The notes below the pieces were generated by a model, which saw nothing but the letters and a program-made list of their open reading frames with translations, made no database searches and was not told the DNA's origin. Below, one piece after another: positions 18,701 to 28,245 of a stretch of 64,000 bases of DNA. The stretch's first letter is position 1; every line of letters begins with the position of its first letter. Source of the stretch: Pseudomonas sp. B21_DOA (lineage in GTDB: Bacteria; Pseudomonadota; Gammaproteobacteria; Pseudomonadales; Pseudomonadaceae). Made by a program: the position numbers and the translations under genes. Location of the stretch: positions 3,906,001 to 3,970,000 of the forward strand of contig CP086683.1 in NCBI GenBank assembly GCA_030544685.1, written 5' to 3'.

Positions 18701-19531
18701 ATGGATCTTTGGACTGCCTTGCAGGCACTGATACTAGGAGTTGTAGAAGGGCTGACGGAGTTTTTGCCCATTTCGAGTACCGGACACCAGATCATCGTCG
18801 CCGACTTGCTGAACTTCGGCGGCGAGCGGGCCATGGCGTTCAACATCATCATTCAGCTCGGCGCGATTCTCGCGGTGGTCTGGGAGTTTCGCCGCAAGAT
18901 CCTCGACGTGGTGATCGGCTTGCCGACCCAGCCGAGTGCACGGCGTTTTACGGCTAATCTGCTGATCGCGTTTTTGCCCGCCGTGGTGCTCGGAGTGATC
19001 TTTGCCGATCTGATCCACGAATACTTGTTCAACCCTATCACCGTAGCGGCGGCGCTGGTCATTGGTGGGATCATCATGTTGTGGGCCGAACAACGTCAGC
19101 ATGAAGTCCACGCCGAAACCGTTGACGAGATCCGCTGGACCGATGCGCTGAAAATCGGTTTCGCGCAATGCCTGGCAATGATTCCCGGCACTTCGCGCTC
19201 CGGTTCGACGATCATTGGCGGCTTGCTGTTCGGCCTGTCGCGCAAGACTGCAACCGAGTTTTCGTTCTTCCTCGCCATGCCGACCATGGTGGGTGCGGCG
19301 GTATATTCGGGCTACAAATACCGCGATCTGTTTGTGCCAGCGGATTTCCCGGTGTTCGCGATTGGTTTCGTCACCGCGTTTGTTTTCGCCATGATCGCTG
19401 TGCGCGGTTTGCTCAAGTTCATCGGCAACCACAGCTATGCAGCGTTTGCCTGGTACCGAATAGCGTTCGGCCTGTTCATTCTCGCGACCTGGCAATTCGG
19501 CTGGGTGGACTGGTCGGCGGCCAAGCCATGA
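18701..19531 (+). CDS. uppP: undecaprenyl-diphosphatase UppP (BacA)
   Basis: A 276-aa inner-membrane phosphatase that converts undecaprenyl diphosphate to the monophosphate, recycling the lipid carrier for peptidoglycan and O-antigen synthesis and giving basal bacitracin resistance. Both catalytic signatures are present: [15 protein letters not shown] near residues 17-31 and [10 protein letters not shown] near 162-171. About eight hydrophobic segments are visible. The start ATG at 18701 follows TGGGGGATT; the upstream ATG at 18644 would add an unusual tail. The stop overlaps the DUF1294 gene start (ATGA). Confidence 0.95.
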   Translation: MDLWTALQALILGVVEGLTEFLPISSTGHQIIVADLLNFGGERAMAFNIIIQLGAILAVVWEFRRKILDVVIGLPTQPSARRFTANLLIAFLPAVVLGVIFADLIHEYLFNPITVAAALVIGGIIMLWAEQRQHEVHAETVDEIRWTDALKIGFAQCLAMIPGTSRSGSTIIGGLLFGLSRKTATEFSFFLAMPTMVGAAVYSGYKYRDLFVPADFPVFAIGFVTAFVFAMIAVRGLLKFIGNHSYAAFAWYRIAFGLFILATWQFGWVDWSAAKP

Positions 19532-19955
19532 ACGATTCGCGCGCGCAGCGCCCGCAAGGACGAGCTTCTGGCGGGCGCCTTCAGCATGTGAAGTTGAAGC
19601 TTGTGGTGCTGTTGATCGTCTGCGCGCTTCCGCTGTTCGGCTCACTGTCGATGTGGCTCAGTGGCCTCTCGCGGGTGCCGCTGGCGGCGTACGGGATTGT
19701 CAGTGTGCTGGCGTTTTTTCTGTACTGGGCCGACAAGCGCAAGGCCCGCGCCGATGCGTGGCGCACCCGGAAAACATCCTGCATGCGGTAGAACTGGCGG
19801 GCGGCTGGCCGGGGGCGTTGATCGCCCAGCAAGTGTTTCGGCACAAGACGCGCAAGGTGTCGTTTCAGATTCTGTTCTGGATGATCGTGCTGCTGCATCA
19901 GGTGTTCTGGATTGACCAGATTTTTCTCGGATCGAACTTGCTGTCGCTGATTTAA
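19528..19955 (+). CDS. DUF1294 small membrane protein, one frameshift in assembly
   Basis: About 142 aa after repair. The first part has two hydrophobic segments and [15 protein letters not shown]. The second, in the next frame, continues [28 protein letters not shown] and a final hydrophobic helix. This is the typical DUF1294 pattern of D-KRA--WRTPE--LH--ELLGGWPGA. The frames join at the CCC run 19766-19768; one extra C gives WRTPENILH. Translation is coupled to uppP by ATGA. Function is unknown; related proteins sometimes carry an N-terminal cold-shock domain, absent here. Confidence 0.78.
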
Positions 19956-19974
19956 CGTCCACCGAAAATCCCCT

Positions 19975-20062
19975 GCGGGAGCGAGCCTGCTCGCGAAAGC
20001 AATCTCATCCTCGCTGATGAGTCGCCTGACAAACCGCCTTCGCGAGCAGGCTCGCTCCCACA
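19975..20062. repeat. REPIN at the convergent end of the uppP unit and yjbR gene
   Basis: GCGGGAGCGAGCCTGCTCGC faces CGAGCAGGCTCGCTCCCACA across about 45 bp. It lies between the DUF1294 stop and the repaired YjbR stop. Confidence 0.85.
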
Positions 20063-20074
20063 GAATTTGCGTGC

Positions 20075-20432
20075 TTACAAAAGCAGGCCGATTTGCGTTT
20101 TTTAGGCAACTTGCTCACCACCAGTTGATGCGACCGCTGCAACAGCGCCTGCAATTCCTCGGCACTCAGCGGGTAGGGCGGGTGCATGATGATCCACTGC
20201 GCCCGCGCCAGATACGGCGCCGGATGAACCCCGGGCGGTCGCAATGGCCGAGAAACAGATCCTTGTCGACCTTGAACGCCAGCGAATCGCCGCGTAATCC
20301 CTGCAAGGCAAACATCTTGTTGCCGGCGATCGAGAACACCCGCACGCCGCCCCATTTGTAATCTTCCCGCGCGCCCGGCAGAGCCAGACAAAATGCGGCT
20401 ACCTCGGTTTCGCTCATTTTTTCCTGTTTCAT
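20075..20432 (-). CDS. MmcQ/YjbR (DUF419) family protein, two frameshifts in assembly
   Basis: About 119 aa after repair, the usual family size. Visible parts: CLALPGAREDYKWG at the N-terminus, KMFALQGLRGDSLAFKVDKD in the middle, HPAPYLARAQWIIM, and LQRSHQLVVSKLPKK near the end. Frames join at the CCCC run 20229-20232 and at the T6 run 20098-20103. Adding one base to each gives DRPGVHPAPYLA and a proper end, KLPKKTQIGLLL, with stop at 20075. Without the second repair the frame runs through the REPIN. The start overlaps the LysR stop (ATGA); an alternative start at 20417 has a better ribosome site. The fold is a DNA-binding-like double-wing; the role is unknown. Confidence 0.75.
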
Positions 20433-21337
20433 AACAACCGCTCCCCGCAGGCATTGAACGATTCGACCAAGTGATCGATCCATGCGCGCACCGCCGGCAT
20501 TACCCCGCGCCGGTGCGGGTACACCGCTTGCAGCCAGCCGCCAGGCAATGACCATTCCGGCAGCATCTGCACCAGCGTGCCGTTACGCAGTTCGGTCTCG
20601 CAGAACATCATCGGCAGCACGGTGAAACCCTGACCAGCCAGCACGCAGGCCTTGCGCACGACAAAATCATCGATGCCCAGCCGCGCTTCCATGCTCAGAT
20701 CGACGCTTTTGCCCTGCTGATCGAGCAGACGCACGTGGACCATGCGATCGGCTTCCAGGGCGCCGAGCACTGGCAGGGTTTTCAAGTCCTGCGGATGATT
20801 GATGGTCTTGCCCTGCATAAAGGCCGGACTGGCGATCACTACCGCCTGGGCCTGACGCAAGCGCCGGGTGACCAGCAACGGGTCTTCATCACCGTGATCG
20901 CGCACGCGCAAAGCGACATCGATGCCTTCGGTGACCAGATCGACGCGGCGGTTGAGCAGCACGACCTCCAGTTGCACCTGCGGAAATTTGCCAAGAAAGT
21001 CGCTGATCACCGTCGGCAGCATTTCATGAGCCAGACCGGTCGGGCACGACACCCGCAAGCGCCCGCGTGGTTCGCTGGACATGCTCGCCACGGCTTCGTC
21101 AGCCATTTCCGCTTCCAGCAGCATCGCCTGACAATGGCGCAAATAGCGCTCGCCGACAGCGGTGAGATTAAGTTGGCGAGTGGTGCGTTGCAGCAGTCGC
21201 GCGCCGAGGCGCTCTTCCAGTTCGGCAATCCTTCTGGAGAGCCGCGACTTGGGAATACCGAGCAGGCGCCCGGCGGCGGCAAATCCGCCGGCTTCGACCA
21301 CTTTGGCGAAGTAATAGAGATCGTTGAGATCCTGCAT
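20429..21337 (-). CDS. LysR-family regulator, divergent from azoR
   Basis: A 302-aa transcription factor. The N-terminal winged HTH covers about residues 1-60 (FAKVVEAGGFAAAGRLLGIP, then KSRLSRRIAELEERLGARLL), followed by a PBP2-type effector domain of the CrgA/DsdC-like subgroup. Start 21337 (MQDLNDLYYF) fits family length. It is divergent from azoR across 126 bp, the standard LysR arrangement, so it probably regulates azoR in response to a quinone or electrophile. The downstream YjbR gene overlaps its stop. Confidence 0.9.
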   Translation of the reverse strand: MQDLNDLYYFAKVVEAGGFAAAGRLLGIPKSRLSRRIAELEERLGARLLQRTTRQLNLTAVGERYLRHCQAMLLEAEMADEAVASMSSEPRGRLRVSCPTGLAHEMLPTVISDFLGKFPQVQLEVVLLNRRVDLVTEGIDVALRVRDHGDEDPLLVTRRLRQAQAVVIASPAFMQGKTINHPQDLKTLPVLGALEADRMVHVRLLDQQGKSVDLSMEARLGIDDFVVRKACVLAGQGFTVLPMMFCETELRNGTLVQMLPEWSLPGGWLQAVYPHRRGVMPAVRAWIDHLVESFNACGERLL

Positions 21338-21463
21338 GTGCCTTTCCACTCGTTCTATCAATGGGACGAACTATCGCATTGTCGGCGACTAATCAGCTAT
21401 TGGTTTGTTGCGTAGGATTGTCTCCATTCCGTCGCCACCGGCGATTCTTTCAGGAGCACCCAC

Positions 21464-22075
21464 ATGAAACTGTTGCACATCGATTCGAGCATTCTGGGCG
21501 ACAACTCGGCTTCCCGTCAGTTGAGCCGTCAAGTCGTCGACGCCTGGCAAGCCGCCGAGCCGAGCGCCGTGGTCACCTACCGCGACCTGGCCGCCGATGC
21601 CATCAGCCATTTTTCGGCCAACACACTGGTCGCCGCTGGCACCACCGCCGAATTGCGCGACGCTGCGCAACAGCACGAAGCCGAGCTGAGCGCCTCGACC
21701 CTGGCCGAATTCATCGCTGCGGACGCCGTGGTGATTGCCGCGCCGATGTACAACTTCACTGTGCCAACCCAATTGAAAGCGTGGATCGACCGCGTTGCCG
21801 TGGCCGGCCAGACTTTCCGCTACACCGAAGCCGGCCCGGAAGGCCTGTGCGGTGGCAAGAAAGTGGTTATCGTGTCGACCTCAGGCGGCATCCACGCCGG
21901 GCAGGCCAGCGGCATCGCTCACGAGGAATATCTGAAGCTGGTGCTCGGTTTCCTAGGCATTACCGACATCGAAATCGTCCGCGCTGAAGGTCTGGCCTAT
22001 GGCGAAGAAGTGCGCAACAACGCCATAAGCGCTGCGCAAGCGAAGATCAGCGAGCAACTGTTCGCCGCCGCGTAA
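21464..22075 (+). CDS. azoR: FMN-dependent NADH-azoreductase
   Basis: A 203-aa flavodoxin-fold enzyme reducing azo compounds and quinones with NADH. Conserved features: [18 protein letters not shown] (FMN-phosphate loop, residues 4-21), [18 protein letters not shown] (flavin-binding loop, near 97-114) and STSGG near 143. AGGAGCACCC precedes the ATG. It is divergent from a LysR regulator. The cellular role is most likely protection against quinones and other thiol-reactive electrophiles. Confidence 0.95.
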   Translation: MKLLHIDSSILGDNSASRQLSRQVVDAWQAAEPSAVVTYRDLAADAISHFSANTLVAAGTTAELRDAAQQHEAELSASTLAEFIAADAVVIAAPMYNFTVPTQLKAWIDRVAVAGQTFRYTEAGPEGLCGGKKVVIVSTSGGIHAGQASGIAHEEYLKLVLGFLGITDIEIVRAEGLAYGEEVRNNAISAAQAKISEQLFAAA

Positions 22076-22114
22076 GGCTTGCGTAAAGAACAGCTGATAT
22101 TCAGGTAATCCCCC

Positions 22115-22161
22115 AAAAACTCTGTATTCTGGTTCTGCAAGGGCCTATTACGGAGTTTTTT
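22115..22161 (+). terminator. possible terminator after azoR
   Basis: AAAAACTCTGTA and TACGGAGTTTTTT can pair (one G-U) across a 22-base loop, ending in a T run. The loop is long, so the call is weak. The remainder of the 167-bp gap holds no gene. Confidence 0.35.
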
Positions 22162-22242
22162 GTTTCTGGTTGTTACATAATCTGGCCCGGGTTATGCAGT
22201 TTCAGCACATCCAACGATGTGGTCCAACAGGGTGGGGCATTC

Positions 22243-23280
22243 ATGAGGCATCTTTGTGCAATGTTGCTGATTTGCCTGCTGGGCAGCCTGAATTCAGTGC
22301 AGGCCGCGCCGGGGCGACACCCGGTCTGGAGCGTCGGTTATCACGAGATGACCTTTCTCGACCCGCTCGATCTGCAACCGATGCGCGCCATCGCTTTTTA
22401 CCCGTCCAGTGACCGCGAGCACATGAGTTTGCTTGAGGGTTACTCGGTCGAGGCCGGAGAAGACACCAAAGTCGCCATCGGCCGCTTTCCCATGTTGATG
22501 CTGTCCCACGGCAACACCGGTACGCCGCTGGCCCTGCATGACCTGGCCACTTCATTGGCGCGCAAAGGCTTTGTCGTGGTGGCGGTGATTCATCCCGGCG
22601 ACAACTGGCGCGACCACAGCCGACTCGGCACGTTGAGCAATCTCTACGGGCGGCCAATCCAGATTTCCCAAGCGATCACCGCGACCCTCGCCGACAACAT
22701 GCTGGCTCCCTTCGTCAACGCTGATCAGGTCGGTGTGATCGGTTATTCGGCCGGTGGCGAGACCGCGCTGATTCTTTCCGGGGCGCAACCGGATCTGGAT
22801 CGTCTGCGCCGCTATTGCCAGGACCGTCCGGACGATCACGACGCCTGCAACACCCAGGGCGAGCTGATTGTCGATCGCGATGACTTGCAGCCGGTGGCCG
22901 ATCCACGGGTTCACGCGTTATTGCTGATGGCGCCGCTGAGCCTGAAGTTCGGCCGCCATACCCTCGCCGATGTGCACGTACCGGTGCTGCTCTACAGCGG
23001 CGACGGCGACAAACTGGTGGCCTTTGATAAAAACGCGGCTGCCCTGGCGCGCAAGCTGCCCACCGCGCCGGACTTCAAGCTGCTGGCCGGGGCAGGGCAC
23101 TTCGTGTTTCTGGCGCCATGCAATGAAGAGCAGATCCGCGCCATGCCAGCGTTGTGCACCGATGCTGATGGAGTGGATCGCGAGGATATTCACCGCAACC
23201 TGATTTCCGAAGCCGGACGATTTTTTGCCCATGCACTGGGCAAATCGACGCGAGCAGGGATGCAGACTGCGGATCAGTAA
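22243..23280 (+). CDS. secreted alpha/beta hydrolase (dienelactone-hydrolase/PAF-AH type)
   Basis: A 345-aa protein with a signal peptide (MRHLCAMLLICLLGSLNSVQA). The nucleophile elbow is GYSAGGE near residue 167. Oxyanion-region sequence MLSHGNTGTP is near 86; the acid is probably in YSGDGDKLV and the His in GAGHFVF. This layout matches predicted dienelactone hydrolases and platelet-activating-factor acetylhydrolase-like esterases exported to the periplasm. The substrate is unknown. It is monocistronic, followed at once by a terminator. Confidence 0.85.
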   Translation: MRHLCAMLLICLLGSLNSVQAAPGRHPVWSVGYHEMTFLDPLDLQPMRAIAFYPSSDREHMSLLEGYSVEAGEDTKVAIGRFPMLMLSHGNTGTPLALHDLATSLARKGFVVVAVIHPGDNWRDHSRLGTLSNLYGRPIQISQAITATLADNMLAPFVNADQVGVIGYSAGGETALILSGAQPDLDRLRRYCQDRPDDHDACNTQGELIVDRDDLQPVADPRVHALLLMAPLSLKFGRHTLADVHVPVLLYSGDGDKLVAFDKNAAALARKLPTAPDFKLLAGAGHFVFLAPCNEEQIRAMPALCTDADGVDREDIHRNLISEAGRFFAHALGKSTRAGMQTADQ

Positions 23281-23319
23281 GCCCGCCCTCAGCACTTGAT
23301 CAATGCTGAGAGCGGGCTT
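23279..23319 (+). terminator. terminator hairpin after the alpha/beta hydrolase
   Basis: AAGCCCGCCCTCAGCA pairs with TGCTGAGAGCGGGCTT (one bulge/mismatch), beginning in the stop codon. It is between convergent genes, so it may act in both directions. Confidence 0.75.
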
Positions 23320-23332
23320 GCTCTTGCGCCGA

Positions 23333-25036
23333 TCAGGACAGCGGCGGCGTACGCGGTGGGATCTGGCGTTTGCTGCCGGTGGATTCGAAGGCAGCGGCGA
23401 AGCGCAACAGGTTCGAATCGTCGTAGGCGCGGCCGGCGAAAGTCAGGCCGACCGGCATGCCGATGTCGGCCATGACGCCCATCGGCACGGTGACCGTGGG
23501 TACGCCGAGGTGGCGGATCGCAAGGTTACCGTTGGCCACCCAGACGCCATTGCTCCAGGCGATGTCGGCCGAGGCTGGATTGACATCGGCGTCCGCCGGA
23601 CCAACGTCGGCGACGGTCGGGAACAGCACGGCGTCGAGACCAAGTTTATCCATCCAGTCTTCGAGGTCGATGCGTCGGGTCTGCTCCAGACCGCGCAAGC
23701 CATCAGGCACGGTAGGGATTTCATTCCACGGCGTGATGCCGCGTTCGGCCATGCGCACGTATTCGTCCATGCCGGCGGCCAGATCGCCTTCGCGGTTGGG
23801 CAGGGTGCCAGGGTCATGGGGGAAGATTTTCGGCCCGTCGACGTCGACCAGACGATTGAGTTTCGGGTCACCGTTGGCTTGCAGGAAATCGTCAAACGCC
23901 CAGGCCGTCAGATCCCACAGTTCATGATGCAGGAATTCTTTCGACACCAAGCCACGAGTGAACACGGTTGGCGCGCCGGGGCGGTCGCCTTCGCAGTTGG
24001 AGACCAGCGGGAAATCGGTTTCGATGACTTCGGCGCCGGCGGCTTCGAGGGCCTGGCGCGCCTGCTTCCACAAATCGATCACTGACGGGCGGGTATTGAT
24101 GCGCTGGCCAGTCGGGCCGCCAATACCGGGGGCGTCGCTGGTGCCGGCGTCCGGGTCGGCATTGATATACATGCGCGGGATGGCGAAGCGTTTGCCGGTC
24201 AGGGCTTTGGCGTCGACGGCCAGTTCGCTGTACGCCGCCGGGCGCACTTCGCTGACACGCGGGATCGGCACCCACGGTTGCAGACGCCACAGGTCGCCAC
24301 GGGTGTCCGGGTCTTCGGCGACAACTACGTCGAGTACCTCAAGCAGGTCGGCCATGGTCCGCGCGAACGGCACGACGACGTCCATGGTTGGGGTCAACGG
24401 CCAGTTACCGCGCACCGAAATCACGCCGCGCGACGGTGTGTAGGCGCACAGGCCGTTGTTCGACGCAGGGCCACGGCCGCTCGACCAGGTTTCCTCAGCC
24501 AGACCGAACGCCGCGAAACTCGCAGCAGTCGCGGTACCGGCACCATTGGAAGAGCCGGAGGCGAACGGCGCGGTGAGGTAAGCAGCGTTGTACGGGCTTT
24601 CCGCCCGGCCATAAACGCCACGCTGCATACCGCCATTGGCCATCGGCGGCATATTGGTCTTGCCCAGACAGATCGCCCCGGCCGCGCGCAGGCGCTCGAT
24701 GGTGAAAGCGTCGCGATGGGCAACCAGATCGGCAAACGCCGGACTGCCGGAGGCGGCGGTCAGGCCCTTGACCAGATAGCTGTCCTTGGCGGTGTAGGGA
24801 ATGCCATCGAGCGGGCCAAGGGATTCACCTTTGGCGCGGCGGGCGTCAGAGGCGCGTGCTTCGTTCAACGCTTCAGGATTGCGCACGATTACGGCGTTGA
24901 GGGCTGTCGGCGTATCGGCACCGTCATAGGCATCGACGCGCGCCAGATAGGCTTGCACCAATTCCACAGCAGTGGTCTGGCCGGATTCGAGGGCGGCGCG
25001 CAATTGCGCGATGGAGACTTCGGTGACTTCGATCAT
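23333..25036 (-). CDS. amidase-signature family hydrolase
   Basis: A 567-aa enzyme of the amidase signature family (Ser-cisSer-Lys). The catalytic Lys is in GIPYTAKDSYLVKG near residue 84. The glycine/serine-rich region is ASGSSNGAGTA near 170, and the nucleophile Ser lies in the following ETWSSGRGPAS. The usual GTDTGGSIR motif is modified. The lid and C-terminal half are long for the family. No signal peptide is seen. Start 25036 (MIEVTEVSIAQLR) has AGGTGA upstream. The amide substrate is unknown. Confidence 0.88.
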   Translation of the reverse strand: MIEVTEVSIAQLRAALESGQTTAVELVQAYLARVDAYDGADTPTALNAVIVRNPEALNEARASDARRAKGESLGPLDGIPYTAKDSYLVKGLTAASGSPAFADLVAHRDAFTIERLRAAGAICLGKTNMPPMANGGMQRGVYGRAESPYNAAYLTAPFASGSSNGAGTATAASFAAFGLAEETWSSGRGPASNNGLCAYTPSRGVISVRGNWPLTPTMDVVVPFARTMADLLEVLDVVVAEDPDTRGDLWRLQPWVPIPRVSEVRPAAYSELAVDAKALTGKRFAIPRMYINADPDAGTSDAPGIGGPTGQRINTRPSVIDLWKQARQALEAAGAEVIETDFPLVSNCEGDRPGAPTVFTRGLVSKEFLHHELWDLTAWAFDDFLQANGDPKLNRLVDVDGPKIFPHDPGTLPNREGDLAAGMDEYVRMAERGITPWNEIPTVPDGLRGLEQTRRIDLEDWMDKLGLDAVLFPTVADVGPADADVNPASADIAWSNGVWVANGNLAIRHLGVPTVTVPMGVMADIGMPVGLTFAGRAYDDSNLLRFAAAFESTGSKRQIPPRTPPLS

Positions 25037-25200
25037 GGGGTCACCTGTTGGGCGTGGATGTTCAGGGCAGGGGTATTCATAGCGGTTCTCGTAGCACGGC
25101 TTTAAGCGACAAGGTTGAGACTGGCGCCTATTTAACACCAAGCCGCGCTTCGAGTAATCGACGGGGTGACGGCCCCGCCGGTTTTTCTGCGTCCAGCGGA

Positions 25201-26706
25201 TTATTCGTTGATGCGCGGATGCTGCTGAACCAGCACTTTGCGCTTGGCCTCCAGCTCGGCGATTTCGGCATCGATGTCTTCGATTTTCTGCTCGATGTTG
25301 TCGTGGTGCTCCTGCAGCAGTTCCTTGGCCTCTTCGAGGTCGGAGGCTGCCGGGGCGGCGCCGCGCAGGGGTTTGTTGGCGGTTTCCTTCATGGTTACAC
25401 CGGTGACCAGGCCGACCACGGCGATGACCATCAGGTAGTAGGCGGGCATGTACAGGTCGTTGGTGCTTTCCACCAGCCAGGCCACGGCGGTCGGGGTCAG
25501 ACCGGCGATCAGCACCGAAACGTTGAAGGCACTGGCCAAGGCGCTGTAGCGGATGTGGGTGGGGAACATCGCCGGCAGGGTCGAGGCCATCACGCCGATA
25601 AAGAAATTGAGCAGCACCGCGAGAATCAGCAAGCCGCAGAAGATCAGGCCGATACTGCCGCTGTTGATCAGCATGAACGCCGGAATGGCGAAGATGAACA
25701 GACCGATGCTGCCGACGACGATGAAGGGTTTGCGGCCGATCTTGTCGCTGATGAAACCGATCATTGGCTGCACGAACAGCATGCCGACCATGATCGCGAT
25801 GATGATCAGTACGCCGTGGTTTTCACTGTAATGCAGGTTGTGCGTCAAGTAGCTCGGCATGTAGGTGAGCAACATGTAATAGGTGACGTTGGTCGCCGCC
25901 ACCACGCCGATGCAGGTCATCAGGCTGCGCCAGTGTTTGGTCGCAACTTCCTTGAACGAGACTTTCGGGCCACCGGCGAGACCTTCACGGTCGCCTTGTT
26001 CGAGTTTTTCCACGTGCTGCTGGAACGCCGGAGTTTCTTCCAGGGCGTGGCGCAGGTACAGGCCGATCATGCCCAGTGGCAAGGCGAGGAAGAACGGAAT
26101 CCGCCAGCCCCATTCCTCGAAGCGCTGCTCACCAAGGATCGTCGAAATCATCACCACCACGCCGGCGCCGAAGACGAAACCGGCGATCGAGCCGAAGTCC
26201 AGCCAGCTGCCGAGGAAACCGCGCTTGCGATCCGGGGCGTATTCAGCGACGAAAATCGAAGCGCCGGTGTATTCGCCACCGACCGAGAAACCCTGAGCCA
26301 TTTTCGCCAGCAACAGCAGAATCGGCGCCCAGATGCCGATCGAGGCATAGGACGGAATCAGGCCTATGGCGAAGGTGCTCAGGGACATGATGACGATGGT
26401 CGCGGCAAGGACTTTCTGCCGCCCGTATTTGTCGCCGAGTGCGCCGAAGAACAGCCCGCCCAGTGGACGAATCAGGAACGGCACGGAGAAGGTCGCCAGG
26501 GCGGCGATCATTTGCACGCCGGGATCGGCGCCGGGGAAGAAGACCTTGCCGAGCACATAGGCGACAAAGCCGTAGACGCCAAAGTCGAACCATTCCATGG
26601 CGTTGCCCAGTGCGGCGGCGGTGATCGCCTTGCGCATCTTGGCGTCGTCGACGATGGTGATGTCTTTCAAACCGATCGGTTTGACAGTGTTCTTGCGTGA
26701 TTTCAT
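25201..26706 (-). CDS. proP: ProP-type osmoprotectant/proton symporter (MFS)
   Basis: A 501-aa major-facilitator protein with 12 membrane helices. Signatures are NAMEWFDFGVYGF in helix 1 and the loop motif GALGDKYGRQKVL. The C-terminal extension (about residues 455-495) is strongly charged with heptad spacing (LEEAKELLQEHHDNIEQK, then IEDIDAEIAELEAKRK), the antiparallel coiled coil that marks osmosensing ProP and sets it apart from other metabolite:H+ symporters. It should import proline and betaines under hyperosmotic stress. The same-strand amidase gene lies 165 bases downstream; the upstream side is the REPIN array. Confidence 0.9.
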   Translation of the reverse strand: MKSRKNTVKPIGLKDITIVDDAKMRKAITAAALGNAMEWFDFGVYGFVAYVLGKVFFPGADPGVQMIAALATFSVPFLIRPLGGLFFGALGDKYGRQKVLAATIVIMSLSTFAIGLIPSYASIGIWAPILLLLAKMAQGFSVGGEYTGASIFVAEYAPDRKRGFLGSWLDFGSIAGFVFGAGVVVMISTILGEQRFEEWGWRIPFFLALPLGMIGLYLRHALEETPAFQQHVEKLEQGDREGLAGGPKVSFKEVATKHWRSLMTCIGVVAATNVTYYMLLTYMPSYLTHNLHYSENHGVLIIIAIMVGMLFVQPMIGFISDKIGRKPFIVVGSIGLFIFAIPAFMLINSGSIGLIFCGLLILAVLLNFFIGVMASTLPAMFPTHIRYSALASAFNVSVLIAGLTPTAVAWLVESTNDLYMPAYYLMVIAVVGLVTGVTMKETANKPLRGAAPAASDLEEAKELLQEHHDNIEQKIEDIDAEIAELEAKRKVLVQQHPRINE

Positions 26707-26857
26707 TGCGCTGTTCCCGCTCGCTGATCCAGATTACCGCTGCGATGCCATCTCCATGATGGCGCCGGCTCTTCTGCCTCAGATACATGTGGACACGAAA
26801 TAATTCACCATTGGCAGGAATTAATTTCCCGCCCGACGCAAGCCCTCTATATCCACT

Positions 26858-28222
26858 GTGGGAGCGAGCCTGCTCGCGATGACGGCAGTACATCCAACAT
26901 CGCAGCCGCCTGACCCGACGCTTTCGCGAGCAAGCCCGCTCCCACAGTGGATCTGTGTTGTGCCGGGATTCTTTGCACGCCGCCGAGCCTTGTAGGAGTG
27001 AGCCTGCTCGCGATGACGGCAGCCCATCCGAAATCGCAGTCGCCTGACCCGGCGCTTTCGCGAGCAAGCCCGCTCCCACAGTGGATCTGTGTTGTGCCGG
27101 GATTCAATGCACGCCGCCGAATCCTGTGGGAGTGGGCTTGCTCACGAAGAGGGCATCACATTCAGCATCACAGCCGCCTGCCCCGACGCTTTCGCGAGCA
27201 AGCCCGCTCCCACAGTGGATCTGTGTTGTGCCGGGATTCAATGCACGCCGCCGAACCCTGTGGGAGTGGGCTTGCTCACGAAGAGGGCAGCCCATCCGAC
27301 ATCGCCTTCGCCTGACCTGGCGCTTTCGCGAGCAGGCTCGCTCCCACAGTGGATCTGTGTTGTGCCGGGATTTAATGCACGCCGCCGAATCCTGTGGGAG
27401 TGAGCTTGCTCACGAAGAGGGCGGCACATTCAGCATCACAGTCGCCTGCCCCGGCGCTTTCGCGAGCAGGCTCGCTCCCACAGTGGATCTGTGTTGTGCC
27501 GGGATTTAATGCACGCCGCCGAATCCTGTGGGAGTGGGCTTGCTCACGAAGAGGGCAGCACATTCAGCATCACAGTCGCCTGACCCGGCGCTTTCGCGAG
27601 CAGGCTCGCTCCCACAGTGGATCTGTGTTGTGCCGGGATTTAATGCACGCCGCCGAATCTTGTGGGAGTGGGCTTGCTCACGAAGAGGGCGGCACATCCG
27701 AAATCGCAGTCGCCTGACCCGGCGCTTTCGCGAGCAAGCCCGCTCCCACAGTGGATCTGTGTTGTGCCGGGATTTAATGCACGCCGCCGAATCCTGTGGG
27801 AGTGGGCTTGCTCACGAAGAGGGCGGCCCATCCGACATCGCAGCCGCCTGACCCGGCGCTTTCGCGAGCAAGCCCGCTCCCACAGTGGATCTGTGTTGTG
27901 CCGGGATTTAATGCACGCCGCCGAATCCTGTGGGAGTGGGCTTGCTCACGAAGAGGGCGGCCCATCCGACATCGCAGCCGCCTGACCCGGCGCTTTCGCG
28001 AGCAAGCCCGCTCCCACAGTGGATCTGTGTTGTGCCGGGATTTAATGCACGCCGCCGAATCCTGTGGGAGTGGGCTTGCTCACGAAGAGGGCGGCCCATC
28101 CGACATCGCAGCCGCCTGACCCGGCGCTTTCGCGAGCAGGCTCGCTCCCACAGTGGATCTGTGTTGTGCCGGGATTCTTTGCACGCCGCCGAATCTTGTG
28201 GGAGTGGGCTTGCTCACGAAAG
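26858..28222. repeat. tandem array of about ten 134-bp REPIN units
   Basis: Each unit is an inverted REP pair. The left arm is GTGGGAGTGGGCTTGCTCAC, the right arm is TTTCGCGAGCAAGCCCGCTC. The internal spacer reads roughly gaagagggcggcccatccgac then atcgcagccgcctgacc, and the external spacer contains GTGGATCTGTGTTGTGCCGG and TGCACGCCGCCGAATC. The external spacer recurs ten times at 134-bp steps and a single REP closes the array near 28200. Units 5-10 are nearly identical; the left-most two differ most. This explains all short overlapping ORFs here; the 26707-28245 gap holds no gene. The array separates proP from oprB. Confidence 0.93.
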
Positions 28223-28245
28223 CGGCATTACATTCACCGCGAGGC

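Noticed and set aside
25048..26700. 550-codon frame antisense to proP
   Set aside because: Shadow of ProP; translation is His/Asp/Gln-rich with no domain.
26858..28222. CRISPR-like array
   Set aside because: Period 134 bp, repeats are inverted REP pairs, spacers are identical between units, and no cas genes are nearby.
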